Positions 37,130 to 49,112 of a DNA stretch of 64,000 nt are shown here, in pieces; position 1 is the first letter of the stretch, and every line of letters starts with the position of its first letter. The translations under genes were made by a program, and so were the position numbers. Location: contig MNCI01035165.1 of the NCBI GenBank assembly GCA_015680685.1, positions 64,001-128,000 on the forward strand, read 5' to 3'. The DNA comes from Gnetum montanum. Lineage: Eukaryota; Streptophyta; Gnetopsida; Gnetales; Gnetaceae. A model generated the notes under the pieces. The model searched no databases. It saw only the letters and a program-made list of their open reading frames with translations, and was not told the DNA's origin.

Positions 37130-38060
37130 AGGATATTGCTAATACACCTATGATGGAGTGCTACACCACAAAAATGGGACGTGGCTAGATTCCAAAAAGC
37201 ATACCAAAAATATTAATAATATGCTTCCTAACCCACTCAATTTTCTCAATCACGCCCTTACTAAAGTAAAGCAAAGATATTCATTTGGCCTCACCATTAC
37301 ATCGCATGAAAATAGAAAGGGATAGAGAAAGATAGAAAGATAGGTAAAAGTGAGAAGAGGAAGCAATAAAATAATGGAAAAAGCATCCTAGGAACATCAT
37401 CAATGCACCAATGGTGGGGTGTTGTGTCATAGAAGTGGGATACAACTAGATCCCTAAAACTGACATCTCCCTTACCTCACTCATATGAATATTCACACTT
37501 CTTATGTCACTCTACACTTAACACTTCCCAAGTGTATTGGGGTAAAAACTCTCATTTGAACTCATTAATATTGAATATAGAGATGAATGCAAATGAATAA
37601 AGAGAGGGGATGAGAGGAAGAAAAAATAAATATAGCACATGAGAAAAGAAATTATAGTATACAAAAATAGATAGCAAAAAAGAAATGGGAGAAAAGATGA
37701 TATCATCTAGACACCTATCACTAGGATAGTGTTATGTCAAAAATGTAGAACATGGCTAAATACTTTATATTGTATGGCCAAAAAGGATGTCATATGTATT
37801 ATCAAAGTAAGTGGTGCCCACCCCCTCCACCCTCCTTCCCCCCTCCCCCCTCTTCTCTCGTTCCACTCAATAATATGCTGAGTCACATCCTCACATGAAA
37901 TAAAGAGATATTCAATCACTCAAAAATAAAGTAGAAAGATATGAAGAAAATAACTAGGCATATAGAGTAGAATGAGATATATAGAATAGGGAAATATGAA
38001 GAAAATAGCTGAATAAATAGTAGAATATGAGACTGAGGGAAGGATTAGTAAGAAAAATTA
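37130..38060 (-). repeat. Degenerate tandem repeat in the TE9 3' untranslated region
   Basis: A block with CACCTATGATGGAGTG-, CACCAATGGTGGGGTG- or CACCTATCACTAGGAT-like text followed by a GGGACGTGGCTAGATTCC variant recurs at about 37145, 37400 and 37712. Each is followed by purine-rich AGAGAAAGATAG-like text. The spacing is 256 and 304, and a partial fourth copy may lie near 38150. It sits just downstream of integrase, where Tat elements often carry tandem repeats. Confidence 0.6.
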
Positions 38061-38179
38061 TGTAAATAAAGCAGTATTTAGAGAAAACCTATTATTTTGA
38101 CATAGTATATATGTAATCATAGTAAAAAAGAGCTAATAGAAAGTAATCTACCACTAGGACAACACATGTTCGATCTCAA

Positions 38180-38471
38180 ATGTTCAATAGGTTTAATGCT
38201 ATGATTTGGCTATATGTACTAGTGCTTTAGAAAGCTTCTATTAATAGGATCTAAAAATTTATGTCCTTCAAGATCAGACAAAATATAGGTATCATTTTGT
38301 AGAGATTGAACCTCCAAAAAAGGACCCTGCCAAGTGGGGAAGAAATTTGTATCTTTGGACTTTGAAAAATGATGAAGGATTAGATTACCCTCATGGATCT
38401 CTCTGATTTTGACATGTCTAGAGTAGTGATGTTGAATATCTTCTTATATTCATGGAGATGCTAAAGATTAG
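38180..38471 (-). pseudogene. TE9 integrase C-terminus, cut by TE10
   Basis: Read leftwards: IREIHEGNLILHHFS, then FFPTWQGPFLEVQSLQN, then TYILSDLEGHKFLDPINRSF. These match the integrase C-terminal domain of OTA elements (GDLVLR; WEGPFVV; YKLADLEG--PVNGKYLKHYY). The upstream integrase is missing because TE10 begins at 38472. Confidence 0.75.
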
Positions 38472-39319
38472 TGATGAATCATTCGATAGGCTATGCCAAT
38501 GGGCATGCATCGACACAACCTTGTTGACGTAGCCCTATCAACGGATGGTTAGATGTGTCAATGTAATATCTAGTCTTGCCTATATAAATGCATGTACCCA
38601 CCACATTTATGGCACGTTAAGTCAATATAGTAGCCAAGTTCTTATAGTTTTCTTCCACTAGAGTTAGAATATTTTATGACTACCTACATTAGCACTTCAA
38701 GGATTATATGGATCCTTATTCAAACATCAATGTACCTAAACACTTTAATGTGTTGGCAATAAAGATGAGATTCTTGGAATTCCTTGCAGTACTTAAGAAT
38801 AGATTAATGTTTTCTTTCATGCACTTTATTACTTATGCATTTTATATTCATACCCTTAGTTAACTAATACAATTAATAATAACACATAAGTACAACCACC
38901 TCGAACATACCATTAACACTTGGTAATCCCAATAGTATTATCCCTTGGTTTGCCCAGTAGCCTAACACTTGGTAACCTAGTAGTATTTATAATGAGTTTA
39001 GGATGTGCATGGAAGGTGGGCACATATGCTTATGTTAGAATAGTTAGATTAAGGTAATAGATACCTAATTAGTAATTTACAATTAATTACTTTTGTTTCA
39101 TAGTTAGATTAAATAAAATAAAAATAGAAATCATGTGCCTTGGCTTACACTTAACCATATACTACACAAGTAAAGCCAAGAAGATAACGATCACATTTAT
39201 AAGTTTCTATCTTTGCCCATAAGTGCATTGATGGGCTAAGTCCATAAAATTTAACCAAATTTCCAGTGTAACACTTGTGATTGATATGATTGTACATAGG
39301 GACTACTTAGTGCTCACCA
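38472..39319 (+). repeat. TE10 5' LTR
   Basis: It aligns with TE8 (reverse) and more loosely with the TE5 and TE13 LTRs. TATA box CTATATAAATG is at about 38581-38591. It ends TGCTCACCA before the primer site, and AACACTTGGTAATCCC is shared with the family. Confidence 0.8.
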
Positions 39320-39320
39320 T

Positions 39321-39338
39321 TGGCACCATTTTCGGGAA
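39321..39338 (+). other. TE10 primer-binding site (Asp-tRNA type)
   Basis: TGGCACCATTTTCGGGAA is close to TGGCGCCGTTGCCGGGGA and placed directly after the LTR. Confidence 0.8.
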
Positions 39339-39469
39339 CTTAGTCTAGCTAAGTGGGCTACATAGGAAAGATAGTGAAATCACCTAAAGACATTGTAAAG
39401 CATAATTAGCAATAAATTTTTAATAACATAATAATAAAAAACACACATTGTTTTGAATAATCACTGATA

Positions 39470-40892
39470 TGGCTTCTTCTCACAAGGAAGAATCTCCACC
39501 ACCACTCCTTAGTGGATCCATTCAAAGATAACAAGGTCAGAAAATGCAAGTGCCCCAATAGTTTTGCGTTGTTTATACCCATCTAGATTCGTACACTCCA
39601 AATTTCACTTTCATCTTTCATCAAGACAAGTAGCTACAATGGAGGAACATGGAAGGCAACATCATGTTGCCTCCCAACTAATTTGTTCCCATGATGTTAT
39701 TGAACAATCTCATCACATTCGTCATCGTTGGACTTAATGCCAAGTACGAGGTTCAAGATCACCTCTATCGAGATTATCATCCCACAAAGGCCAAACAGAA
39801 GAAAGATTAACAAATGGAATCCTGATATAAGACTACAAAGGACAAAAGGTTTCCTACCCACTTATTCTTGCAACCACACAAAGACTTCTTTTCAGGCCAA
39901 TCCCAATACACTAATTCTCCCTCTTTCTTTAATGGAGAGACCTTAACCAAAGGTTGCAATCAACTATTAACAACCTTGGTAATGGTAGGAATGGGTCTCA
40001 AGACCAAGGGGCCTCAAAAGAAGGGAGCTACAACCAATCATCCTAAGGCAAGAATAATGACAAGCATTAGGAGAGAGATAAACAAGGTGATTGGGGTAGG
40101 GATTGAAGAAGAGGAGGTATTAGGCATCATTCTGGTGCTGATTCTTCTTCCTCTTCACCTTCATCATCATACTCATTTTCCTTCCCCTCCAACTCTAATA
40201 GGATAAGTAGAGGTTGGAACTATGGAAAAAGCCATAGAGATTATGATGGCAATGAACAACGGCATAGGGATGATTGTAGATTCCACCAAGACAATAGGGA
40301 CTAGGAACATGAATAATAGTAAAGGAAAGAATGTCATAGAGAAAAATGGCACAACAGGACTCATCGCAAGCATCATGACCATGATAAGGACCACAAAAAC
40401 TATTATGACTACGTTGATCCCCTATTGGCTACAAGAAATATGTTGAACATTTCAGAGGTCATTATAATTTCCACTAGGTGCTTGAAGGATAGTCACATCA
40501 AATGGTTGGATATCAACAATATTTCTAAGTTTGAGGGGGAATATAATTCAAATCCAAAAAATCATTTACAAGCCTTCCATGATGCCTATGCCTTGAAAAA
40601 TGCGAAGAACAAATTGGTAGAAGCTGAAACTATTCATAAGGATACTCATAAAGAAAGCAAAAGGCTGGTACCAATCCTTGGAACTAGAATCTATTCTATG
40701 ATGGAGTACAATGCTAGAGCTATTCAATGACAAATACCAAATGTACTCTAGAGTGTCCAATCTAAGAAGGCAAATCCAAGGCTAGAAACAAGGCACTCAT
40801 GAATCCTTGGATGTGGCCATGGTTAGGTACTACTCTTTGTTGCACTAATTCCTAGGCCATGTATACTCCCAATGGGATTAGCTATACCATAT
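39470..40892 (+). pseudogene. TE10 gag, truncated by TE11
   Basis: It starts MASSHKEESPPP near 39470, with TPNFTFIFHQDK shared with TE5 (YPNFKFLFHQDE). A Lys/Arg-rich middle part is followed by SHIKWLDINNISKFEGEY near 40490, NHLQAFHDAYALKNAKNKL, and a last readable stretch about 40800-40892. Frames change several times. The match with TE5 gag stops after CATAT at 40888-40892. Confidence 0.75.
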
Positions 40893-41815
40893 CTAACAAG
40901 CCAACCAAAGTTTACTGTTAAATTACCTTAATAATTGACTTTGTTGTAAGATTGTCACCTTGTCTGTGACTAACCTGCAAGTTGCATCCATGGAGAAATA
41001 GTTCAAAATTCAAAATATCATCAAGAAAAATAATAATTAGATTCAAATTTAATTAAGGACTCCACACTCATGACAATCACTCATAAGTAAAATCAAGAAG
41101 GCCTTACCTTAACTTCTAACATTAAGTTTAAAGATGATAATGACTAATTAAACCAAATTGAAAGTGCATGAGTTTATAATAAATAACAAAAGATTACAAA
41201 GGATATGTCACCTAATCTATGACCCTACTCTGCTACCTTCACAATGCAACAACTTCACCACCTTCATAACATCACTGGTTGTTGATTATCAGAAACTATC
41301 AACAATCTTCCTTAACAATTTTAATACAAAAAAAGATTCAATTTTGTGTGGGTTTTCTCCTGAGTTTCTCAACCCTACTCCTTCATAAATGAGCTTCCTT
41401 CCTATTTATACTAAAGAGGAACTACAATAATTAGGGAAATGATCATTTTAAGAATCGATTGTTATCACAAATTTTGATAGAAATCTATTGTAGTATTGTC
41501 GCACTATATCATGACCTCTAGCATCTTTGATAGTTGATTTGGATTGCTTCTTTTGACTCAAATTGATATCTCGATCTCTTCATGAAATGCTTCTTCCACA
41601 AAAATCTATGTGATCAATCCATATGACAACTACTACAAGGATTAGGCTCGCACGATTTCCTACTATACATAAAACTTAAGAAAGAAATTAATGCTTATTG
41701 ATTTCTACCACTGAAATTGATTATCTTTGATAGGGTGAAGTAGTAAAAAATAAAAATATGAGTTTATAAGATTAAAAATTGGAGCATTACGAGGTTCAAT
41801 ATAGCCTCTAACTAG
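40893..41815 (-). repeat. TE11 3' LTR
   Basis: The reverse complement aligns with TE6 over about 0.9 kb, including the CTATTTATACT box (TATA on the minus strand, about 41403-41413). Its position at the 3' end of the element and its orientation fit a 3' LTR. The terminal TG/CA are worn. Confidence 0.7.
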
Positions 41816-42169
41816 CCTTTAGCCAATGCTTGGTGACAAAGATAAAAATAAACAAGTGACAAAAAAGAAAAACATTATCATGTATAATATATGCACAACT
41901 ATCTGAATGGAAATTAGAACAAACTAAAACTATAATTGATATGCTGCTACAACATTCATAACATAATTCTGCAATTAAAAACTAAACACATAACATAAAA
42001 ATCTAATATACATGTATAAATGAATAAAAATATCATTACATTCACTATCCATCATTAGAGTTAAATAACAATATAAAAAAATTAACTTATCCATAGTCTT
42101 AATAATGGCTACATAGACATTCCATCAAGTAAAAGAAAATTATATTTGAGGTGTGTATTAAGCCTTTGA
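41816..42169. other. TE11 untranslated stretch
   Basis: AT-rich sequence between the LTR and the extra ORF. Nothing recognised. Confidence 0.4.
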
Positions 42170-43340
42170 ACCTTCTTTCACTTCCATGTCCTCTTCAAAA
42201 TGGGAGGGCTCCATCCCTTCATCATCATTACAAATTTAAGGATGAACATATCTCTTAATGTTCACCACCCTGTTATCCATGGTGATGAGGGTTGAGTTGA
42301 CCCTCTCTAGCACTATTAAAATATCCCTCTATGTGGAATGGACCTCCTAGAGTTAGCACTAAACCTCATCTCTGAACTCTTGGATTTATGTGACTTATGG
42401 TACCAATGAAGAACCCAGTTCTCCCAATTCCTTAATGAATGGACCAACATTCATGTAAATAGTTAAAGAATAGGAAAAGATGTCCCTTTTTAGAACTAAA
42501 AGGTGCAATTTTTTCTCATCTAGAGTTCTAGAACTCCACACTTTCAAAGAATTGCTAAAATGAGGAAAGGAAAGCATAAATTCAAGGAATTGTCATTATA
42601 ATGGTATACCAAATACTTGATTGAGAGGTGTGAAAAATTGTCTTCCTCCTCATACTTCAATACTTTCATAACATGAAGTGCAAGGGTGAGTACATAATTG
42701 ATGTGCATAGAAGAAAAAACATGTGTAACTATCATCCTCACCATTACACAATGTTCAAGCCAAAGTTTCATAAAATGTAAATCCTACACTTGTAGCTACC
42801 TGGAGTCATTCTTCCCAATGAACTAATGGAAGAGATCATACTTCTCCTCCATGCTTGCTTTTAGCCAAAAGATGTCATCCAACCCCCCCACCCCCCTAGT
42901 TGGTAATCCAAACCACTCATGCAACCTGGCTTTCATGACCTTAACTCTTGTCTTCCTAACAGAAGACACCAAATAGCATTCTGAAGGATCAACCTTCATC
43001 AAGTGTAGTTTAAGATTCCAATAAAATTCGAAGACCTTCTCCTAGATGAACCAAGCAATGGGGTGCTTGATGAAAGCCTCACAACCCATTATTTCTAGTT
43101 GTTATCACGCCATCGCATTCATGTGGTCAAACCACTTGAAATAATTGACATCATAAGGCCAAGGTGAAATTTTTAGCCATTCACTCCTTAGTGCCTATAA
43201 ATCAACTAGAATATTCAACATACCAAAATTATCAAAACATTTCTTACCTAAGCTGATGCTTACCTTTTCCTACTACTTGGTGCCCCATGATTCAACCATT
43301 TTATGGTAGAGAAGCTATGCACTACAAAAAAAAACAATAT
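42170..43340 (-). pseudogene. TE11 extra ORF: putative plant transposon protein domain
   Basis: Read leftwards: FYWNLKLHLMK, VRKTRVKVMKARLHEWFGLP, KLWLEHCVMVRMIVTHVFSS and FSHLSIKYLVYHY. These match the order seen in the plant transposon-like protein encoded downstream of pol in Athila elements (an EFYANL segment, a VRG/LGLP segment, a polar-hydrophobic helix ending in PR-G, and LPYG). A short acidic tail lies near 42200. Interrupted by stops. Its role is not established, and I see no membrane anchor that would support an envelope role. Confidence 0.6.
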
Positions 43341-45311
43341 TAACATCATACCCTTGATTTAGAAAAAATACATTGGGTTGTAAATTAATTATACCCTAAG
43401 AAAGAATGGTTGGAATTGGGTGATGGAGTTTGATGTAGACATAAAGCCCCACTCCTTCTCATGATCCCTCCTAGGAATATGCTACAGATCCAAGGAAAAT
43501 GGAGGCCGTAATCAAAGAAGATGAAGGCCCTAATCTATGTTGCCCTACAATTTTCACTCAACAAAAATAATTGTTCCTCCACAAGATGGTCGCTTTCTAT
43601 TATAGCCACCACCTTACTATTTACCTTTTTATTTTTTGAAATTTTAACTGTATTGATATCCATCATGATCTCGATGTGAATCATAATATTTTGGATTGAA
43701 TTGCATCGATCCATTGATATGGATTGATATATAACATATTTAGCTCACTGACGTATCAATTTATATCAAATTGCACTAATAATACTTTAGACACTTGAGA
43801 AAATTTCAAACATATCAATTCCCATTAATCTATGCTATACAAATCAGTATGTTTAATATACATATCAAATTGTGTCAAAGCTACGATATTCAAATGCAAA
43901 ATTTTTAACAAAATTTGTACATGATGACATCATATCAATTTAATCAGTATGGATCGATATATCCATTATATCTAATACCAATTTAAATCAATCAAATTAA
44001 TATTTAAGTTGATAACCTCACTTTTATGTTTCAATTTATCAAACCATATTATTGGAATCAGTATCCCTTGATTTCTCTTGTAGGGAGACATCAACCACTC
44101 GATATCCATCGATATGACCAATTTCAAGGGTTTTAAGTTTTTTATCTAACTTCTATGGATATTGATGCCTTGATATCCCTTGGTAGAGTAATTTATCCTA
44201 GTCACCCTAGATTGTGAAACTCTATATTAATTGATATTAGTGTGATGATTTTATTTACTATTATGTATAGTAGTACTGGAAGCCTCAAGTCTAGCAAATC
44301 TTAGTATCCATCATTGGCCACCATAGTAGGGATCTTAACCACTAACACCTATGAAGAGCATAATGGGAAACACATGTCAAACACTTGTACTAAGAGTGTC
44401 ACTAAACATAATAAATGACCATCCAAAAATAAAGAAAATGGAAAGTGAAGAAAAAAGAGAAAAATAAAAATAGGAATAAATAATACTAAGGTAAGAAGTA
44501 TCATCAGGCAAGGGACAAAATAAGCCAAGGAAGATGAACAAAAATGAAAGTAAGTAGTAGAATACCTAGTAAGATAATTCAGTCTATCAAGACTACTTTC
44601 ATATTCTAGTTGAAAGGTGAAAGCTTACAAAGTCCATAAGAACAATTGGTTCTCCATCTTGAAACACTCTACTTATGGAAGGAAGTTCTAATGGGATGTG
44701 GAAAAGTGTGAGCCATGTGCATCACTCAAACCATAAGGTTCTTATGGAAGTGTGATCCTACTCATGATTGAAGGTGCTTGTGGGACCTTGTCACTTGTTT
44801 TTTTTTTAAAAAAAAACCAAATTAGGCCTACTTTAATCATGAAGTTCTTATGGGAGAAATTTTTTACTTAAAATATATATGATGGTGCCTCACTTAAATA
44901 TTGATGATATTTCTCATGCTAAAGCACCTTTATGGCTAGTCCAAATATGACACATCCTTTTCATATTGACATATCAAAAAGGTAATTACTAGAACTAGTC
45001 ATGAATGCTTAAAATCCAAACTTAGTTACTATTCGTATGATTCATGAAACTTAGAAACCTAAAGAATATTGAAAAGAAAAAGAAAATAATGAATTGAAAT
45101 TATTATTATTATATTAATCTAAGGCTCACCCTTAGATGGATTTTTAGTTTAAAGATACCTATCCCAAGGTGGGGGAAGTTTGCCTTCTCCCTTGCATTCC
45201 AAACACGATGCTAATGAATTCTTTAAAGTTCCAACTAACAATAGAATTTACTAGTATCCTCTACATTTTTTTAAGGTGAAATTTGTGGACTACAATTCTT
45301 TATTTACTAAA
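43341..45311. other. TE11 spacer between integrase and extra ORF
   Basis: No coding sequence recognised. 43660-44210 is unusually rich in GATAT and ATCGATAT words. A T-run and A-run (about 44797-44815) form a short hairpin. Confidence 0.45.
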
Positions 45312-46480
45312 TTACAATATTACATAAGGTTCATGATGAAGGTTACTACCCATAGCTTGGACTTCTAATTGGCTCGTTTCATTTCCTTTATCTTCATTGG
45401 GATAAGTTGGCTCGCTCAACTCTACTAGTTCATCCTCTCCCAGTTCCTCAATGTGATGTTGATGATATAATTTAAGTATTTTTTCATTGACTAGAAATGT
45501 GTTTGATGAATCATCAATAGGTGAGATTAAAACACTTCCATTAACATGGGGTTGTACCACTAGATATGGGCTTTCCCACCTAGTTGTTAACTTTCTTGGA
45601 AATTTATGTAATCTCATATTGAAAAGTGTTTCCTAAAACCATGCTTATCATGTAAATTATTCATTTCCGTTTTTATATTTTTTCTTATCAACGACCTTCA
45701 TCCTTATTTCATCAAGTTCATGTATTTAAATCATTCAAGAGGCATGGTTTGTTTCTTCATCAAAATTCAATTGTTGTGCTAAACATAAAGATTAGTATTT
45801 AATTTCTATAGGAAATAAAAATTATTTTCCATAAATTAATTAATTGGGTGAAAAGGATAAACTTGGTTTATATGTAATTCTATAATCCCAAAGTGCATCT
45901 TATAATTTTTTAAACCAATCCTTCTTTTTAGCACATAGAGTTTTGGTTAATATTTTTAATATAAGTCTATTTGAATTTTCTATTTGACCATTTGTTTGAG
46001 GATGATAGGTAGTAGCTATCTTATGTTGGATTCCACAAGACTTCAAGAATTTCTCCATTATTCTATTTACAAAATGAGTTCCTTAATTGCTTATGATTGC
46101 CTGTGGAGTTCCAAAGAGTGTTAAAATATTTTCTCTAAGGAAAGATACTACTACTTTAACATCATTTGTTGGGGTTTCTTTAGCTTCTACCCATTTAGTA
46201 ACATAGTCTATACAAACCAAAATGTATTAACATTCATTACATGGTGGAAATGATCCTAAAAATTTTATACCCCCCACATCAAATGGTTCAATTATTAAAA
46301 TTGGGTTTAGTGGCATTTCTTGTCTTTTAGTTATGGCTCCTATTCATTGGCATTTATCACATTCTTGTACATACTTATGAGCATCTTTAAATATTGAGGG
46401 CCAATAAAATCCACTTTGCAAGATCTTGATAGTAGTGCATCTGCTATCAAAATGACCACCTTCAAGGTCATCATGGCACA
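45312..46480 (-). pseudogene. TE11 integrase (Athila type)
   Basis: The zinc-binding pair CDKC lies near 46355, preceded by HMCHDDLEGGHF. The core reads GIKFLGSFPP, then YILVCIDYVTKWVEAKETP, FGTPQAIISN, TYHPQTNGQIENSNR and ALWDYR; the C-terminus is LHKFPRKLTTRWESPYLV (45312-45617). Compared with Athila, the first catalytic Asp is Lys (GIKF), the second is Asn followed by a stop, and the Glu is retained. It is therefore inactive. Confidence 0.87.
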
Positions 46481-46689
46481 TATGTAGAATTACCTATTGT
46501 TCATCCTCAACCACATACCTTCTTGCTACATTATCTTTACATACTCTGTAAAGGTATGGTTTACTCCAAATGTATTTAGATATGTTTCTTAAAAAATATT
46601 TCTTTTCCTCCTTACTCCATTAGGTTGTGGATTTCATACTAGCAAGATAGTTTGCTATATTAGCAAACCAAGGATCCTTCTTTATGGAA

Positions 46690-47485
46690 AAGAGTTATTC
46701 ATCTTGGAATTCACCATGAAATATTTCTTTTTTTCTATTTTCATCCCTCTTTTCTAATCTAGAAATATTATCTTTCACAACATTTTCTCTACCCCTTTTA
46801 TCTAAAATGTCAAGATCAAATTCTTGGAATAATAGGCACCATCTCATTATTCTTGCATTTTCTATTTTTTTAGTAGTCAAAAATTTAATGGTTGAATGTT
46901 CTACTCTTATATCCTATTAAATAATGTCTAAAATTATCCAAAACATACACAATGGATAAAATTTCTTTTTTTTTTAGTTGTATAATTTACATGGGCTTGG
47001 TCTAGAATTTTAGACACATAATAGCTTACTTGTGGATTCTTATCAATATATTGTTCTAAAACTACCCCTACAATGGTGTTGCTAACATCACACATCAAGT
47101 CAAATGGAAAATCCAAATTAGGTGCATTAATTATAGGGGCAATGGCTACTCTTTTTTCTAATTCTAAAAATACTTCTTGCTAATTATCAATCCATACAAA
47201 AGGAGCATATAAAATGGTTTATCAATTTTTGAAAAATATTTGATAAATCACCTATAACATCTAGCATGTCATAGAAAGGACCAAAGAGTCTTTAAATTAG
47301 TTGGAGTTGGAAGTGTAGATATTACTTTCACTCTTTCTCCATCCATTTTTATCCCATCCTTAGAAATAGCATGTCCTAATACTATGTCATTCATAATCAT
47401 TAAATGACTCTTTTCCAAACTTAATTTTAAATTTTTCTCTATACATCTATCTAAAACACATTCTAAATGTTGTACTATTTGTTCA
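46690..47485 (-). pseudogene. TE11 RT end and RNase H, broken by TE12
   Basis: The sense text begins at 47485 within the palm, just after where the FMDD motif would be: HLECVLDRCIEKNLKLSLEKSHLM, IVLGHAISKDGIK. RNase H follows (FDLMCDVSNTIVGVVLEQ; RWCLLFQEFDLDILDKRG; DNISRL). The part upstream of the break is missing because TE12 sequence starts in mid-domain. Confidence 0.85.
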
Positions 47486-48108
47486 TGATGGGATGCGATA
47501 TCACATGGGCCACAATATCGCATCCCACGCGATATCGCGTCGTCCCCTGCGATATCGCGGTGCACCGCCAAGTCTATAAATAAGAGGTGGTTGTCCCTTG
47601 TTTCTCATCTAGGCCTAGACTGTAGTGAAACTCTAGCAGTTTTTTCCCTCCAGAGATAGAATAATTTCCATGTGCCCGCACTAGGAACTCCAAAGTGAAC
47701 GGATCTTTATTTGAGCAGACATTGTACCTGAACACAAGTTTGTGTACAGAAATAAAGAAGAACTTCTTGGATAAACTTTGCAGTGCATGGAATAGGCTAA
47801 TTAGGATTTTATTTACTATTATTTATTATTTGTTATTTAAATGCTTTATTAGTTATTAAATCTCTCTCAACCCTTCTCTCCTAGTTAAGTGCCTCAGTAC
47901 GACCACTTCAAGCACGTGCGTTACGCTTGGTGATCCTAGCAACGATTAGCGTTTGGTAACCAAGGTTGCATTGGTTCAGGGTGTGAACGGTAACTGGGAA
48001 CAGATGCTGATGCTAGCTTAATTAAGACTTAGTTAGTTAGTTAAATCTAGTAATTAGTCTCTTCATCCTTCACCTTGTTAGCATAGGAGATAAAACATTG
48101 ATGAGTCA
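47486..48108 (+). repeat. TE12: LTR of the TE13 family, cut by TE13
   Basis: It starts TGATGGGATGCGATATC, has three GATATC words upstream of a TATA box (CTATAAATAAGAGG, about 47573), and aligns with the TE13 LTR. It stops about 190 bp short of the expected LTR end, exactly where the TE13 LTR begins, so TE13 has inserted into it. Confidence 0.75.
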
Positions 48109-48980
48109 TGAATTTGCTGGCTGTGATATCACAGCCATGATATATCAGTCCTATTGTATTAGTAGCCACAATATCACAGCGGCCGTGATATCATAGCTAC
48201 GATATCGTGTATGTGATATCGCGTACGTGATATCGTAGTGTGCTGCAATTTCTATAAATAAGAGGCAGCTTTCCTAGTTTTAGGAATTAGGAGTTAGAAG
48301 TAGCGAAGCTCTGGTAGTTTGGCCACTCCAGAGATAGTTTATTTTCCCGTGTCTGCCTGCAGTGTGGGGAATGTAATTGTACGACATTCTTTATTCAAGT
48401 GTGACATACTTGGACACGCACATGACTGGCAATAAAGATCGAGATTACTTCATCATTGCAATAGTCACTTTGTTATTTATTTGTTTATTTATTTAATGTT
48501 ATTTACTATTTTCTCTCTCTCACCCTTAAACTCCTAGAACGCAAAACGAGTATGACTTGATTACGAGCATTTAAGTGTGACTACTTGGTAGCCCAGTGGC
48601 GTACCTAGGATCTGTGCTTGGTAATCCTAGTGGTAGTTGTGCACAAGGTCCAAGATGTGTACGTTTGATCAAGGAATCGGTTGCTCGTTGCACTTAGGCT
48701 AGATTAGATCCTCTTATTCTTTTCCTCCTAGCTTAGCTTAGTTAATATTATTTTCCATTGCCTTTAGGAGTAGCATAGATTAGGAACACATCATACACCT
48801 CACTCTGGACTAAACCATACATGACAAATATAAATACTAGTCCAAGTGGAAAGACAGCGAACTGCGACCTAAAGTTAACGATCTAGGTGCCACAACTAGT
48901 CCATCTGCAGAGTTCGACCAGATTGCGCGTGCTATGCTCGTTTTGTATGGTTGAGTGTAGGGGTATCTCACCACTCATCA
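48109..48980 (+). repeat. TE13 5' LTR
   Basis: It starts TGAATTTGCTGGCTG, with GATATC at 48125, 48187, 48201, 48215 and 48229. TATA box CTATAAATAAGAGG is at about 48251. The end CCACTCATCA is followed by the primer site. Confidence 0.85.
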
Positions 48981-48981
48981 T

Positions 48982-48999
48982 TGGCGTTATTGCCAGGGA
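48982..48999 (+). other. TE13 primer-binding site (Asp-tRNA type)
   Basis: TGGCGTTATTGCCAGGGA, three mismatches from the ideal tRNA-Asp complement. It is the best preserved of the three such sites in the window. Confidence 0.88.
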
Positions 49000-49112
49000 T
49001 AGTGCTAGTTATCTAGATTAGTTATATCATACAAGGTCGTTGTATAGGACTTAACGATATATCTCTTAAAAAGAAGTAATTATTAAAAAGTTACATAAAT
49101 TCACACACAACA

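Larger units (their letters stand above)
40893..47485 (-). mobile_element. TE11: Athila-like Ty3/gypsy element, 5' part cut off
   Basis: On the minus strand the order is RT fragment, RNase H, integrase, spacer, plant-transposon-like ORF, 3' LTR (41815-40893). The RT is broken at 47485 by TE12, so gag, protease and 5' LTR would lie beyond the window. The left end breaks TE10 gag. Confidence 0.8.

Noticed and set aside
37737-37919. Gly/Arg-rich minus-strand ORF
   Set aside because: Produced by the C-rich run at 37817-37850; no other support.
40173-40394. Met/Ile-rich minus-strand ORF
   Set aside because: Antisense shadow of the Asn/Met-rich part of TE10 gag.
42885-42900. CCCCCCCACCCCCC as a second G-quadruplex
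   Set aside because: Only two C-runs; too little for a convincing four-tract motif.
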